A stretch of 64,000 nt of DNA from Pseudomonas brassicacearum subsp. neoaurantiaca (GCF_013608025.1 NZ_VDLV01000049.1:82114-146113), one strand, 5' to 3'. Counted from the first letter of the stretch, positions 7,465 to 16,340 are shown. The notes: generated from the letters alone by a model not told the origin. Made by a program: numbers and translations.

Positions 7465-9813
7465 TTAGTGCGTCACGACCCTGCTCACTAGCTCATCCTC
7501 TCGAATGGTCATTGCCTGATAATGCGGATCTGCCTTGATCTGCTGCTCGGTAAACGGCAACGCACTCAACTGTCGCTTTGAAAATGCCTGGGTCTGATCC
7601 ACCGAATAAGGCGATGAAGGATCGCTGGAAAGCGAGAATGCCAGCAATCCCTGGGCCTTGGGACCGTTGCCATCAAACGTCACCACTTGCAGATAACTGG
7701 TGCCGCTGACCACCTCCCGCTTACCGTTCGCACCCGGCACGCTCTGGATCGCATTGTAGATGCCCAACTCGCCAGGTCCGCCATGAATGGGTATGCGCCG
7801 GTCAGCACGGCTGGCGACCTGAACATCCTGCCATCGGCTGTCAGCCGGAAGTCCGGCTTTTTTCACCGATTCCAGCGATGCGCGCATGGCCTGACGCAAC
7901 GCCTCGGCAACGGAGGGCCGCTCGACTGCCAGGCCACGCGGGGTATGTTGTGGATCCTTCGGGTCGAACGCCACGCGCCAAAGGCCAGGCACCGGCTGCA
8001 ACGCCTGCATGATCTGTTGGAAATGAACGAAACCCACGCCGGTGTCCAGGCTCGCGGTGCGATCCCAGCGTTTCAGGCGAGTGCACACCTCGGTCAAAGG
8101 CTGCGCGTCGGGCCCCAGGTCGGCGGCGCAAAAAGCCAGCAGGTCTGGCATGACCTGATCGGCCAGGTATACCTGATCGTCCATGACCAGACGCTGCAGG
8201 TCACTCGCTGTGACCGGTCCCGCCTTGGCCAATTGCGCCAGGCTGTCCAGGGCGAAACGCGCCCGCAGCCCCAGCGGCAGGTCTTGCTGGCTGACGACTG
8301 GCGAATAGCCGGACAAGGGCTGCGCGGGGTTGACCAGCCACGCCGAATCGTTGGAATTTTGCACATAGTCGCGACGCAGCAATTGCGGAAGTTTATCCGC
8401 TGCGAAGATGCCCTTCTGGGCAGCGCCGGCGTCCACGTCCCAGGCACATTCGCTGCGCGAGCCATCCAATACGATCAGTTTCTGCCCGGCCCTGGGGTCG
8501 CTGCAGCGGGCGAGTTTATTGGCGTCGACGTTCGGCACCACGGACACGTTCATGTACAGACTTTGTCCCTGATCGTCCACCGCCAGGGTGTTGACCCAGG
8601 GGATGCCCTGGATCCGCTGGACCGAATCCTGCAGGTCCTTGAGCGTGACGGCGCGGTTCATCGCGTACCACTGCGCCAGCACCCGGTCGTTTTCCAGGTT
8701 GGCATCGCGCAGGCTGTAGGCGAACCGGTTGTCCCAATCCAACTTCCCGGGCCATTGCACGATCGGCCCGAACTGCGAACCGTAGACCACCCGGGAAACC
8801 GGCTTGACCTGTCCATCGGCTTGCCTGGCGTCCACCGTGACCGTCTGTTGGCTCATCGGCACGGACTTGCCGTCCAGCAGATAGTGGGTTGGATCCTTGG
8901 GATCCAGTTGCAGGCGGTACAGCGTGAAATGCTTGGACGTGTCGACGGTATGGGTCCAGGCCAGGTGCTGGCTGAACCCGATGTTGATCATCGGCAGGCC
9001 CGGCAACGCTGCACCCATGACGTCCAGCTTGCCCGGTATCGTCAGGTGCATCTGATAGAACCGCATGCCTCCCACCCAAGGGAAGTGCGGGTTCGCCAAC
9101 AACATGCCACGCCCGTTGAATGACCGTTCGCTGCCGATCGCCAGAGCGTTACTGCCGCGCTCCAGGGCAAAGCGCTGTTGGTGGGCCGCCGCAACCGCGA
9201 AGCCGGACGTCGAAACGGCCGCCTGCGCGGTGGCCTTGGGCGGCTGCGCGCCGGCCAAGGCCTCGGCGAACTGGCCGACGCCGCCCTCCACCAGCAGGCG
9301 CCGGGTCAGCTTGACGAGATCCAGCGCGGTGATCGGCCGAACCCACTCGCTTGCACACTGTTCCGGCAGGCCTTTCGCCTTGCGTTCGGCCAGCGCACGG
9401 TTGTAGCCGGCGGCATAGCCTTCTACCAGTTGCTGGACCTCGGGTGTCTGGGCCTGCCAGAAACCGGATACCGCTTGCGGCGTATTGAGCCACGAAAAGA
9501 ACACATCGCTGGCACGGTTTTCCCGCTGCTCGACAGTCACCTGCTCCGGGCCGAAATAGCGCGAGCGCTGCCCATTGACCGTCACGATCTCGTTGGCCAG
9601 CAGGCACAGGTTGTCCTGCGCATACGCATACCCGATGCCATACCCCAACCCCCGCTCATCCTGGGCACGAATGTGCGGCACGCCAAAACTGGTGCGACGA
9701 ATTTCGGCAGTGACCTGCCCGGCCTCGCCTCGCGCGCTGACGACGGTACTCAAGCCCAGGGTCATCCCCAGCAAGGCACCGGCGAGACAAAACCTCGATA
9801 ACTGCCCGGACAT
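7465..9813 (-). CDS. pvdQ: Acyl-homoserine lactone / ferribactin acylase PvdQ
   Basis: This is a 782-residue periplasmic Ntn-hydrolase of the penicillin-acylase family. PvdQ removes the fatty-acyl chain from the pyoverdine precursor and can also hydrolyse long-chain acyl-homoserine lactones. The chain order is signal peptide (about 1-28), alpha chain, then the autocatalytic Gly-Ser site in LERGSNA, where Ser221 becomes the beta-chain nucleophile. The segment GVPHIRAQDERGLGYGIGYA and the beta-chain stretches closely follow P. aeruginosa PvdQ from memory. The start chosen is ATG 9813, eleven bases after AGGAG; an in-frame GTG at 9825 overlaps that ribosome site and is unlikely. It converges with the FecR-type gene. 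It is probably iron-repressed through PvdS. Confidence 0.92.
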   Translation of the reverse strand: MSGQLSRFCLAGALLGMTLGLSTVVSARGEAGQVTAEIRRTSFGVPHIRAQDERGLGYGIGYAYAQDNLCLLANEIVTVNGQRSRYFGPEQVTVEQRENRASDVFFSWLNTPQAVSGFWQAQTPEVQQLVEGYAAGYNRALAERKAKGLPEQCASEWVRPITALDLVKLTRRLLVEGGVGQFAEALAGAQPPKATAQAAVSTSGFAVAAAHQQRFALERGSNALAIGSERSFNGRGMLLANPHFPWVGGMRFYQMHLTIPGKLDVMGAALPGLPMINIGFSQHLAWTHTVDTSKHFTLYRLQLDPKDPTHYLLDGKSVPMSQQTVTVDARQADGQVKPVSRVVYGSQFGPIVQWPGKLDWDNRFAYSLRDANLENDRVLAQWYAMNRAVTLKDLQDSVQRIQGIPWVNTLAVDDQGQSLYMNVSVVPNVDANKLARCSDPRAGQKLIVLDGSRSECAWDVDAGAAQKGIFAADKLPQLLRRDYVQNSNDSAWLVNPAQPLSGYSPVVSQQDLPLGLRARFALDSLAQLAKAGPVTASDLQRLVMDDQVYLADQVMPDLLAFCAADLGPDAQPLTEVCTRLKRWDRTASLDTGVGFVHFQQIMQALQPVPGLWRVAFDPKDPQHTPRGLAVERPSVAEALRQAMRASLESVKKAGLPADSRWQDVQVASRADRRIPIHGGPGELGIYNAIQSVPGANGKREVVSGTSYLQVVTFDGNGPKAQGLLAFSLSSDPSSPYSVDQTQAFSKRQLSALPFTEQQIKADPHYQAMTIREDELVSRVVTH

Positions 9814-9926
9814 TCCCACATTCACTCCTGATCAAAAGCGCTCAAGGACCAGGGCCGTAGAAACCGGCGACCTGGTCTGAAATACAACGGCGACGTGCTT
9901 GAACGCAAAAAGCGCCTTCCTTGAGG

Positions 9927-9950
9927 ACGAACCGGATGAAAAAAAATTAA
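9927..9950 (-). promoter_or_regulatory. Candidate PvdS iron-starvation box upstream of pvdQ
   Basis: On the minus strand, TTAAT is followed 16 bases later by CGT. The known PvdS-type promoter is (T/C)AAAT-N16/17-CGT, so this is a one-mismatch candidate. It lies about 115 bases upstream of the pvdQ ATG. The position is plausible but the motif is short. Confidence 0.35.
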
Positions 9951-10096
9951 TGGCCCAGCGACCCGCTTTTACGGGGAGTTGAACGTGTCCAGGCAAATTT
10001 TTCACATCACTCCCCTCATGATTGGCCGCTCTGGTTCGTCCTATTACAGGAGAGCACTTGTGATCTTTTCTGTCTGGCTGGTAAGGAGTTTTCTAC

Positions 10097-10474
10097 ATGC
10101 ATAACGCGCAACTACCCATGGAGGGTAAGCCAGGTTCGTCCCGTGGCACGCTGACCGCGCCCAACAGTGTCTTCGGTTCGCCGGAGCGAACCAGCAACGA
10201 GCAGATCAAACGCCTGCTCAAGAGCTATGGGCTCAGGACAAGCCTGATTCGCCTGAAGGTGATCGACGCCTTGCTGAAGGCCGCCGAGGAAAATCGCCAA
10301 TTGGGCGTGAGAGGCGTTCATAACCAGTTGCTGGGGCTGGACATTCCGTTGTCCTTCCTGAGCGTGCGCGAAGTCCTGAAGCGCTTGTGCAGCGAAGGCG
10401 TGGTCACGCTCAATCCCGATAAAAGCTACAGCTTGCATCACCAGGCCGTGGCCCGGCTCAGTGCGGCGGAATAA
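10097..10474 (+). CDS. Fur-like winged-helix protein lacking the metal/dimerisation domain
   Basis: This is a 125-residue protein. Residues about 35-110 resemble the N-terminal DNA-binding domain of Fur-family regulators: a YGLRTSLIRLKVIDALL helix, a second helix with a Leu-Ser-x-x-Ser-x-x-EVLKRL recognition pattern, and a GVV-x-LNPD wing. The usual C-terminal half, with its His/Cys metal ligands, is absent, and there is no CxxC. About 33 residues of low-complexity N terminus precede the domain. Similar Pseudomonas proteins carry the vague label Fe2+/Zn2+ uptake regulation protein. ATG 10097 has AAGGAG upstream. It is divergent from pvdQ across about 280 bases. DNA binding is likely; metal sensing is doubtful. 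Confidence 0.65.
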   Translation: MHNAQLPMEGKPGSSRGTLTAPNSVFGSPERTSNEQIKRLLKSYGLRTSLIRLKVIDALLKAAEENRQLGVRGVHNQLLGLDIPLSFLSVREVLKRLCSEGVVTLNPDKSYSLHHQAVARLSAAE

Positions 10475-10481
10475 GCGGCGC

Positions 10482-10670
10482 TCAGGGCTTGACCTTGCGC
10501 CGCATCACACCGTTGATCACCACGACGATGACCGCCACGGCAATGGCGATGTATTGAAACAGCTGCTCGCTGATCATGCCCTTGCCTTGCATCCAGGACA
10601 GTCCGAGCATGATCGCCAGGACCACGACAACCACCAGAATCGAGTATTTCAAACGTTGCGAATGAGTCAT
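10482..10670 (-). CDS. Small two-helix membrane protein, unknown function
   Basis: This 62-residue protein has two hydrophobic segments (about 9-26 and 38-55) joined by a short polar loop (MQGKGMISEQ) and a basic C terminus (RRKVKP). The Lys/Arg distribution suggests both ends are cytoplasmic. ATG 10670 has AGGAAG about nine bases upstream. It converges with the Fur-like gene, with an eight-base gap. No named family is recognised; the translation start and membrane pattern support a real gene. Confidence 0.65.
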   Translation of the reverse strand: MTHSQRLKYSILVVVVVLAIMLGLSWMQGKGMISEQLFQYIAIAVAVIVVVINGVMRRKVKP

Positions 10671-11097
10671 TTGCCAGCTTCCTGAAGTGATTCGTTCTGC
10701 CTGTCATCCGTTTTCCAGACACCGTCTTGCCAGTGCCACGGCGCGATGCAGGCAGCGGCCTATGGTACAGCCGCCCGTACATTGTGCGCGACTGAGTTGC
10801 GGGTAACCGCCGAGGTCTTCTTCACCGGGATAATGCCCACCGACACAGCGCGAGGTTGGCAGGCGCTGTTCCACCGCGTTGCAGAGCCACGCCAGCTCGA
10901 TCTGCAATCCGCCTCCATGCAACGCCTCCACGATGAATGGCAGGCTCACGCCCAAGCCTGGAAAACCACGCAGGCCAGCTCGGCCGCCCGACATAACGCC
11001 CCCCGCTACATTCAAGCTATCGGCGGGGAAGCCGATACAAGCTGGTACGTCCATACCAATTGCTTCTGAAAGACGCCTTCGTGCAAGGAACACCCAC
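10671..11097. other. 427-base gap without a convincing gene
   Basis: Two overlapping open frames exist, 10746-11069 on the plus strand and 10704-11117 on the minus strand. Neither has a ribosome site or a recognisable product. The end nearest the chemoreceptor should hold its promoter, but no clear -35/-10 pair stood out. Confidence 0.5.
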
Positions 11098-13089
11098 ATG
11101 CCCTCATTGCGCACCATTCAGGCCCGCTACACGCTGTTCCTGATTCTGTTCATCCTGGTGTTATCCATCCTCACCGTCGTCGGCATCAGTTACCTGGTCG
11201 CGCCCAAGCTGCGCCATACCGAGGAGCAAGTGGTGTTGAACCGTATTGCCGAGGTCGCCGAACAGATCAAGGGCGAACTCAACAAGGTACAAGCCCAGCA
11301 ACGTAGCATCACCCAGACCATTCCATTGCTCGACAGCGACGCCATCGACAAGGTGTTGCCGGGCCTGGTGGATCAGTACGGCGAGCTGAAAGTCTTCGGT
11401 GGCGGGATCTGGCCATTGCCCAACCAACGGGCGGAAGGCCGTAGCAAATTCAGCACCTTCTGGCATCGCGATGCCTCGGGCAAGCTGATCGTCAACACGT
11501 TCTGGAACAGCGACGCCGCGCCAAACTATTACGAGCAACCCTGGCACAAGGGCGGCATGGCCACGCCCCCTGGCAAATGCGCCTGGGCCGCCGCCTATAA
11601 GGACGACGCCAGTGCCGAACCACGCACCAACTGTGCGATGGCGATCCAGAAGAACGGCGCGCCTTATGGCGTCTCCACCATTGACGTGACCTTGGGTTTC
11701 TTCAACGACCTGATTGCACGCAAGGAAGCCGAACTCAGCGCCGAGATGCTGATCGTTGAAGGCGACGGCAAGATCATCAGCAACAGCTCGCGGATCAGCG
11801 GCCCGATTGTGCTCAAGAACATCAGCGATCTGGCGTCGACATCACCGTTTGCGGCCCAGGTCAAGGCGGGCCTGGCCAACCGTGACCAACTGCAGCGCGT
11901 CGAATTCGATAACAAGGGCGAAGCCAGCACGTTCTTCATGCGGCCCATCGAAGGCTCGCCCTGGTTCCTCGCCACCGCGTTGCCGACCCGCCTGATCACC
12001 GCCCAACGTGATGACGTTTTGAACACGCTGAGCCTGTTGCAGGTTCCCATGGTGATCCTGTTGGTGCTGATGCAACTGTATGCGATCCGCCAACTGACCC
12101 ACCGCATGAAGATTCTCAAGGGCAACATCGATGCGCTGTCCACCGGCGACGCCGACCTGACCCGACGCATTACCATTCGCGCTGAAGACGAACTGGGCGC
12201 CATCGGTCACTCGGTCAACAAGTTCATCGCCTACCTGCAAGACATGATCGGCGAAGTCACCCAAGCCACCGGCGCAATGGCTTCGAGCCTGGACAAACTG
12301 CAGCAGACATCGGCCCACACCAGCGAAATCCTCATGCGTCACGCCTCGGAAACCGATCAGACGGTGACGGCCATCACCGAGATGAGCTCCACGGCTGAGA
12401 GCGTCGCGCAAAACGCGGCGGAGACGGCCGCGTTCACCCAGCGGGCCAACGAGCATGCCGATCGTTCTCGCGTAGTCGTCGGTGAAGCCTCCAACAGCGT
12501 CGTAGCGTTGATCGATGAAGTCGCCAGCGCCACGCGCAAAGTGGAAGACATGCAGCAGGACGCGCAACGCATCACCGAGATCCTTGGCGTCATCGGCGCC
12601 ATCGCCGGGCAGACCAACCTGCTGGCCCTCAACGCCGCCATCGAAGCCGCCCGGGCCGGCGAACAGGGCCGTGGCTTCGCGGTCGTCGCCGACGAAGTCC
12701 GCGCCCTCGCCGCCCGCACCCAGGCCAGCACCTCGGAAATCAACGAAATGCTGACCCGCCTGACCCAAGGCGTGAGCTCGTCGGTGGCGGCCATGGAAAA
12801 CACCCAGGCCAGTTGCCAGTCCGCTGCCGACGCCACCTCACGGGTGAACTCGGGCCTGGACGAAATGGCCGGTTCGGTCAGCCAGATCAACAGCCTGAGC
12901 ACGCAGATCGCCACCGCCGCCGAGCAACAGAGCGCGGTGACCGAGGAGATCAACCGGAGCATGGTGCAGATTCGTCACATGGTCGAAGAACTGGTGGAAA
13001 GTGGCTTGGCCAGCGCAACCAACACCAAGCAACTGCTGGAAGCCAACACGCGGGTGAATGCGATCATGGGCCGGTTCAAGGTTCGCTAG
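11098..13089 (+). CDS. Methyl-accepting chemotaxis protein with Cache-type periplasmic sensor
   Basis: This 663-residue chemoreceptor has a first membrane helix at about 12-32 and a large periplasmic sensor at about 35-305. The sensor has the extended double-Cache look, with FGGGIWPLPNQR and FWNSDAAPNYYEQPW. A second membrane helix (about 311-332), a HAMP segment and the signalling domain follow. The conserved hairpin tip IGAIAGQTNLLALNAAIEAA lies at about 497-520. Ligand binding is relayed to CheA/CheW; the ligand cannot be read from sequence. The start is ATG 11098 with AAGGAA upstream; the same frame extends back to 10879 without a ribosome site. There are no che genes nearby. Confidence 0.93.
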   Translation: MPSLRTIQARYTLFLILFILVLSILTVVGISYLVAPKLRHTEEQVVLNRIAEVAEQIKGELNKVQAQQRSITQTIPLLDSDAIDKVLPGLVDQYGELKVFGGGIWPLPNQRAEGRSKFSTFWHRDASGKLIVNTFWNSDAAPNYYEQPWHKGGMATPPGKCAWAAAYKDDASAEPRTNCAMAIQKNGAPYGVSTIDVTLGFFNDLIARKEAELSAEMLIVEGDGKIISNSSRISGPIVLKNISDLASTSPFAAQVKAGLANRDQLQRVEFDNKGEASTFFMRPIEGSPWFLATALPTRLITAQRDDVLNTLSLLQVPMVILLVLMQLYAIRQLTHRMKILKGNIDALSTGDADLTRRITIRAEDELGAIGHSVNKFIAYLQDMIGEVTQATGAMASSLDKLQQTSAHTSEILMRHASETDQTVTAITEMSSTAESVAQNAAETAAFTQRANEHADRSRVVVGEASNSVVALIDEVASATRKVEDMQQDAQRITEILGVIGAIAGQTNLLALNAAIEAARAGEQGRGFAVVADEVRALAARTQASTSEINEMLTRLTQGVSSSVAAMENTQASCQSAADATSRVNSGLDEMAGSVSQINSLSTQIATAAEQQSAVTEEINRSMVQIRHMVEELVESGLASATNTKQLLEANTRVNAIMGRFKVR

Positions 13090-13144
13090 AGCGTCCCCAC
13101 ACTCCAGGGGTTGAACAGACATCCCGCGTTCACCCCGACCTTTC

Positions 13145-13234
13145 TGTGGGAGCGAGCTTGCTCGCGATAGCATTGGATCCGCCGACATCAATGTTGGATG
13201 TTCGATCGCTATCGCGAGCAAGCTCGCTCCCACA
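13145..13234. repeat. REPIN: inverted pair of REP palindromes
   Basis: A GTGGGAGCGAGCTTGCTCGC palindrome and its inverted copy enclose about 40 bases. It lies between the chemoreceptor and DUF411 genes. It is the same family as the pairs near 16341, 28900, 34387 and 59631. Confidence 0.93.
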
Positions 13235-13256
13235 GGGTTCTGTTCCGTCCCCAATC

Positions 13257-13271
13257 TGACAATTCTGTAAT
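13257..13271 (+). promoter_or_regulatory. Candidate copper-responsive (CopR/CusR-like) box
   Basis: TGACA-ATTC-TGTAAT is an imperfect inverted repeat resembling the TGACA-N4-TGTCA/TGTAA operators of CusR/CopR copper response regulators. It lies 84 bases upstream of the DUF411 start, a position suited to activation. The gene product is itself a candidate copper-binding protein, which strengthens the inference. Confidence 0.45.
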
Positions 13272-13354
13272 CCGCCCCTCAGCCTCCCGTCAGGCCCCCG
13301 CCGCTACTCTGGTATCCTCCCTCTCAAACTCCGTTCGCCAAGAGACCGATTCCG

Positions 13355-13801
13355 ATGGCCAATCCCCTGCACCTGCTCGCCCTGAGCGCCCTGTTCATGT
13401 CCACCCTGGCCCAGGCCGCCGAACCCGTCAGCATCGACGTGCACCGCGACGCCAATTGCGGTTGCTGCAAGAAATGGATCTCCCATCTGCAGGCCAACGG
13501 TTTCAAGGTCAATGACCATGTCGAAGCCGACATGAGTTCGGTCAAGCAGCGCCTGGGCGTGGCGCCGAACCTGCGCTCCTGCCACACCGCCGAGATCAAC
13601 GGCAAATTCGTCGAGGGCCACGTGCTAGCTGATCAAGTGCTGGCGTTGAGCAAGCGCGATGACTTGCTCGGCGTCGCCGCACCGGGCATGCCGATGGGCT
13701 CGCCGGGTATGGAAATGGATGGCATGAGCGATGCCTATCAAGTGATCGGCCAGAAAAAGGACGGCACGCAAACCGTCGTGGCGGATTATCCAGCTCACTG
13801 A
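13355..13801 (+). CDS. DUF411 periplasmic metal-binding protein
   Basis: This 148-residue exported protein has a signal peptide at about 1-21. It is followed by a thioredoxin-like DUF411 domain whose metal site is Cys35, Cys37 and Cys38 in NCGCCKKW, with another Cys in LRSCHTAE. DUF411 proteins, sometimes called CopG, are linked to copper handling in several bacteria. A Met-rich stretch (GMPMGSPGMEMDGM, about 110-123) is typical of periplasmic copper proteins. The TGA overlaps the ATG of the next gene, so the two are probably translationally coupled. A copper-box-like site lies upstream at 13257. The metal identity is inferred. Confidence 0.88.
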   Translation: MANPLHLLALSALFMSTLAQAAEPVSIDVHRDANCGCCKKWISHLQANGFKVNDHVEADMSSVKQRLGVAPNLRSCHTAEINGKFVEGHVLADQVLALSKRDDLLGVAAPGMPMGSPGMEMDGMSDAYQVIGQKKDGTQTVVADYPAH

Positions 13802-14235
13802 TGGCGGGTGCTTATGTCGGGCTTTTCCTGACGGCGTTTGGCGCAGCGACTCTGCTGCCGCTGCAATCGGAAGCGCTGTTGGTCGCCCTGTTGCTCAGCG
13901 AGCGTCAAGCAGCCTGGCTGCTGATGGGCGTCGCGACCTTGGGCAATGTCTTGGGTTCGCTGGTGAACTGGTGGCTGGGCACCCGCCTCGAACAGTTCAA
14001 GGATCGCCGCTGGTTTCCTGTCAGCCCGTCCCATCTGGACAAGGCTCGCCGGCATTATCAACGCTACGGGTATTGGTCTCTGTTGCTCAGTTGGCTGCCG
14101 ATCATTGGCGACCCCCTGACGCTGGTGGCCGGCGTGATGGGTGAGCCGTGGCGACGCTTCCTGTTGATCGTCACCCTCGCCAAGGGCCTGCGTTATGGCG
14201 TGCTCGTGCTGGCGACCCTGGGCTGGATGGGTTGA
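13801..14235 (+). CDS. YqaA-family (DedA/VTT-related) inner-membrane protein
   Basis: This 144-residue protein has three to four hydrophobic segments and the family signature FGAATLLPLQSE near the N terminus. GNVLGSLVNWWLG and SWLPIIGDPLT follow; the latter contains the conserved Gly-Asp re-entrant turn of the DedA/YqaA superfamily. Function is unknown; relatives are linked to membrane potential and lipid flipping. The start ATG shares bases with the DUF411 stop codon (TGATG). No independent ribosome site is evident, which supports coupled translation. Confidence 0.88.
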   Translation: MAGAYVGLFLTAFGAATLLPLQSEALLVALLLSERQAAWLLMGVATLGNVLGSLVNWWLGTRLEQFKDRRWFPVSPSHLDKARRHYQRYGYWSLLLSWLPIIGDPLTLVAGVMGEPWRRFLLIVTLAKGLRYGVLVLATLGWMG

Positions 14236-14320
14236 ACATTCCAACGGTTCGGTTGCCTGTGATTAATGTCGCCATAATCGGACCGTTCCAGGATCGGCCG
14301 GTTGCTCAAGGAGATTGATC

Positions 14321-15352
14321 ATGCCGTGTTTGACCACCCGCTGGCTGCCCAGCCTGTTCTTGCTCGCTGCCCTGCCGATGTTCGCCCGGGCCGAGACGCC
14401 GCCCGAAGGCCCCGCCTATGGACCGCAGCTCGAAGGTTTCGAGTACCCCTATACGCTCAAGCACTTTTCCCTCCAGTCCCACGGCAAACCGTTGCAGATG
14501 GGCTATATGGACGTGCCCGCCCAAGGCAAGGCCAACGGGCGCAGCGTCGTGCTGATGCATGGCAAGAACTTCTGCGGCGCCACCTGGGGCGACTCGATCA
14601 AGGCCCTCAGCGACGCCGGGTATCGGGTCATCGCGCCAGACCAGATCGGCTTCTGCAGCTCCAGCAAACCGGACCATTATCAGTACAGCTTCCAGCAGTT
14701 GGCGACCAACACCAACGCCCTACTCAAGGCGCTTGGCGTGCAGAAAGCCATCGTCGTAGGCCACTCCACCGGCGGCATGCTCGCCACCCGTTACGCCTTG
14801 CAGTTCCCCGACCAGGTCGAGCGCCTGGCGATGGTCAATCCGATCGGCCTCGAAGACTGGAAAGCCTTGGGCGTGCCCTACCGCACCGTGGACCAATGGT
14901 ACGAACGCGAGTTGAAACTCAACGCCGAGGGCATTCGCAACTATGAGCGCAACACCTATTACGGCGGACGCTGGAAGCCGGAGTTCGACCGCTGGGTGGA
15001 CATGCTCGCCGGTTTGAACAAAGGGCCGGGCCATACGCAAGTCGCCTGGAACTCGGCGCTGATCTACGACATGATCTTCACCCAGCCGGTCTATTACGAG
15101 TTCAAAAATCTCAAGGCGCCAACGCTGTTGCTGATCGGTACGTCCGATACCACGGCCATCGGCAGCGACATTGCTCCGCCCGCCGTGAAAGCCAAGCTGG
15201 GTAAATATGACGTGCTGGGTAAGCAGGTCGCGCAATTGATCCCGCGGTCAACGCTGGTGGAGTTCCCCAACTTGGGGCACGCGCCCCAGATGGAAGAGCC
15301 GGATCGGTTCCACAAGGCCCTGTTGGGCTGGCTGGACAAACCCATTCCCTGA
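14321..15352 (+). CDS. Exported alpha/beta-fold hydrolase
   Basis: This 343-residue protein has a signal peptide (about 1-24) and an alpha/beta-hydrolase domain. An oxyanion segment around VLMHGKNF leads to the nucleophile elbow GHSTGG (Ser149). A likely catalytic Asp sits in GTSDTTA and a likely His in GHAPQMEEP. It probably acts in the periplasm on an ester, epoxide or lactone; the substrate cannot be inferred. The start chosen is ATG 14321, with AAGGAG eight bases upstream; a TTG at 14315 is in frame but too close to that site. It is followed after 11 bases by a 2-hydroxyacid dehydrogenase, so the two may be cotranscribed. Confidence 0.88.
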   Translation: MPCLTTRWLPSLFLLAALPMFARAETPPEGPAYGPQLEGFEYPYTLKHFSLQSHGKPLQMGYMDVPAQGKANGRSVVLMHGKNFCGATWGDSIKALSDAGYRVIAPDQIGFCSSSKPDHYQYSFQQLATNTNALLKALGVQKAIVVGHSTGGMLATRYALQFPDQVERLAMVNPIGLEDWKALGVPYRTVDQWYERELKLNAEGIRNYERNTYYGGRWKPEFDRWVDMLAGLNKGPGHTQVAWNSALIYDMIFTQPVYYEFKNLKAPTLLLIGTSDTTAIGSDIAPPAVKAKLGKYDVLGKQVAQLIPRSTLVEFPNLGHAPQMEEPDRFHKALLGWLDKPIP

Positions 15353-15363
15353 CGAGGTGTTCC

Positions 15364-16326
15364 ATGGCGGTGCAAATAGCGGTGATCGATGATTGGCAGG
15401 GCGTGGCGCAAGACGTAGTGGATTGGTCGTCGCTGGACAGCATCGGCCAGGTGTCCTTTCTCCACGATTACCCCGCCGATCACGACACCCTCGTCTCGCG
15501 CCTGCAAGGTTTCGATGTCATCTGCGTGATGCGCGAACGGACCCGTTTCGATGAAGCACTGCTGCGTCGCCTGCCCAACCTCAAGCTGTTGCTGACCGGC
15601 GGCATGCGCAACGCTGCGCTCGATCTCAAGGCCGCCGCCGCGCTGGGTATCCAGGTCTGCGGCACCGACAGCTACAAGCACGCCGCGCCTGAACTGACCT
15701 GGGCGCTGATCATGGCCCTGACGCGCAACCTGGTCCCGGAAGCCAACGCATTGCGTGCCGGGCTGTGGCAGCAGGGCCTGGGCGGGGACTTGCATGGCAA
15801 GACCCTGGCGATCCTCGGCCTTGGCAGCATCGGCACGCGCGTGGCGCAATTCGGCCAGGTATTCGGCATGCGGGTGATCGCCTGGAGCGAGAACCTGACG
15901 GCCGAGCGGGCAGCCGCAGCCGGCGTGACCTATGTCGATAAACAGGCGCTGTTCGAACAGGCCGACATTCTCTCGATTCACCTGGTGCTCAGCGACCGCA
16001 CCCGCGGTCTGGTGGATGCCCAGGCGCTGGGCTGGATGAAGCCTGAGGCGCTGCTGGTCAATACCGCTCGCGGGCCGATCGTCGATGAAGCTGCGCTGGT
16101 CGAGGCACTTGAGCACAAGCGTCTGGCCGGTGCGGCCCTGGATGTCTTCGCCGAGGAACCGCTGCCATCCGGTCACCCGTTCCGTACGTTGGACAACGTC
16201 CTGGCGACGCCTCATGTGGGTTATGTCAGCCGACAGAACTACCAGCAGTTCTATGGCCAGATGATCGAGGATTTGCAGGCCTGGGCGGCTGGCAAGCCGA
16301 TTCGGGTGTTGACCTCAATAGTTTGA
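15364..16326 (+). CDS. D-2-hydroxyacid dehydrogenase family protein
   Basis: This 320-residue cytoplasmic NAD(P)-dependent enzyme has a catalytic N-terminal part and a Rossmann domain beginning at GLGSIG (about 152-157). The active-site trio is visible: Arg236 in NTARG, Glu264/265 in FAEEPLP, and His284 in ATPHVGY. Members interconvert 2-oxoacids and D-2-hydroxyacids such as glycerate or phosphoglycerate. The unusual opening (IAVIDDWQG) is typical of a subgroup of unknown substrate. GAGG precedes ATG 15364. It probably shares a transcript with the upstream hydrolase. Confidence 0.9.
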   Translation: MAVQIAVIDDWQGVAQDVVDWSSLDSIGQVSFLHDYPADHDTLVSRLQGFDVICVMRERTRFDEALLRRLPNLKLLLTGGMRNAALDLKAAAALGIQVCGTDSYKHAAPELTWALIMALTRNLVPEANALRAGLWQQGLGGDLHGKTLAILGLGSIGTRVAQFGQVFGMRVIAWSENLTAERAAAAGVTYVDKQALFEQADILSIHLVLSDRTRGLVDAQALGWMKPEALLVNTARGPIVDEAALVEALEHKRLAGAALDVFAEEPLPSGHPFRTLDNVLATPHVGYVSRQNYQQFYGQMIEDLQAWAAGKPIRVLTSIV

Positions 16327-16340
16327 AAATCCCCCATCCC

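Noticed and set aside
7687..9123. 478-codon plus-strand frame antisense to pvdQ
   Set aside because: The composition is Arg/His/Gln-rich with no domain, and pvdQ on the other strand is unambiguous.
10704..11117. 137-codon minus-strand and 107-codon plus-strand frames before the chemoreceptor
   Set aside because: There is no ribosome site, no recognisable family and mutual overlap, so they were left as a gap.
13145..13234. Possible CRISPR array from repeated palindromes
   Set aside because: There are only two inverted copies, no direct repeats with regular spacers and no cas genes; these are REP elements.
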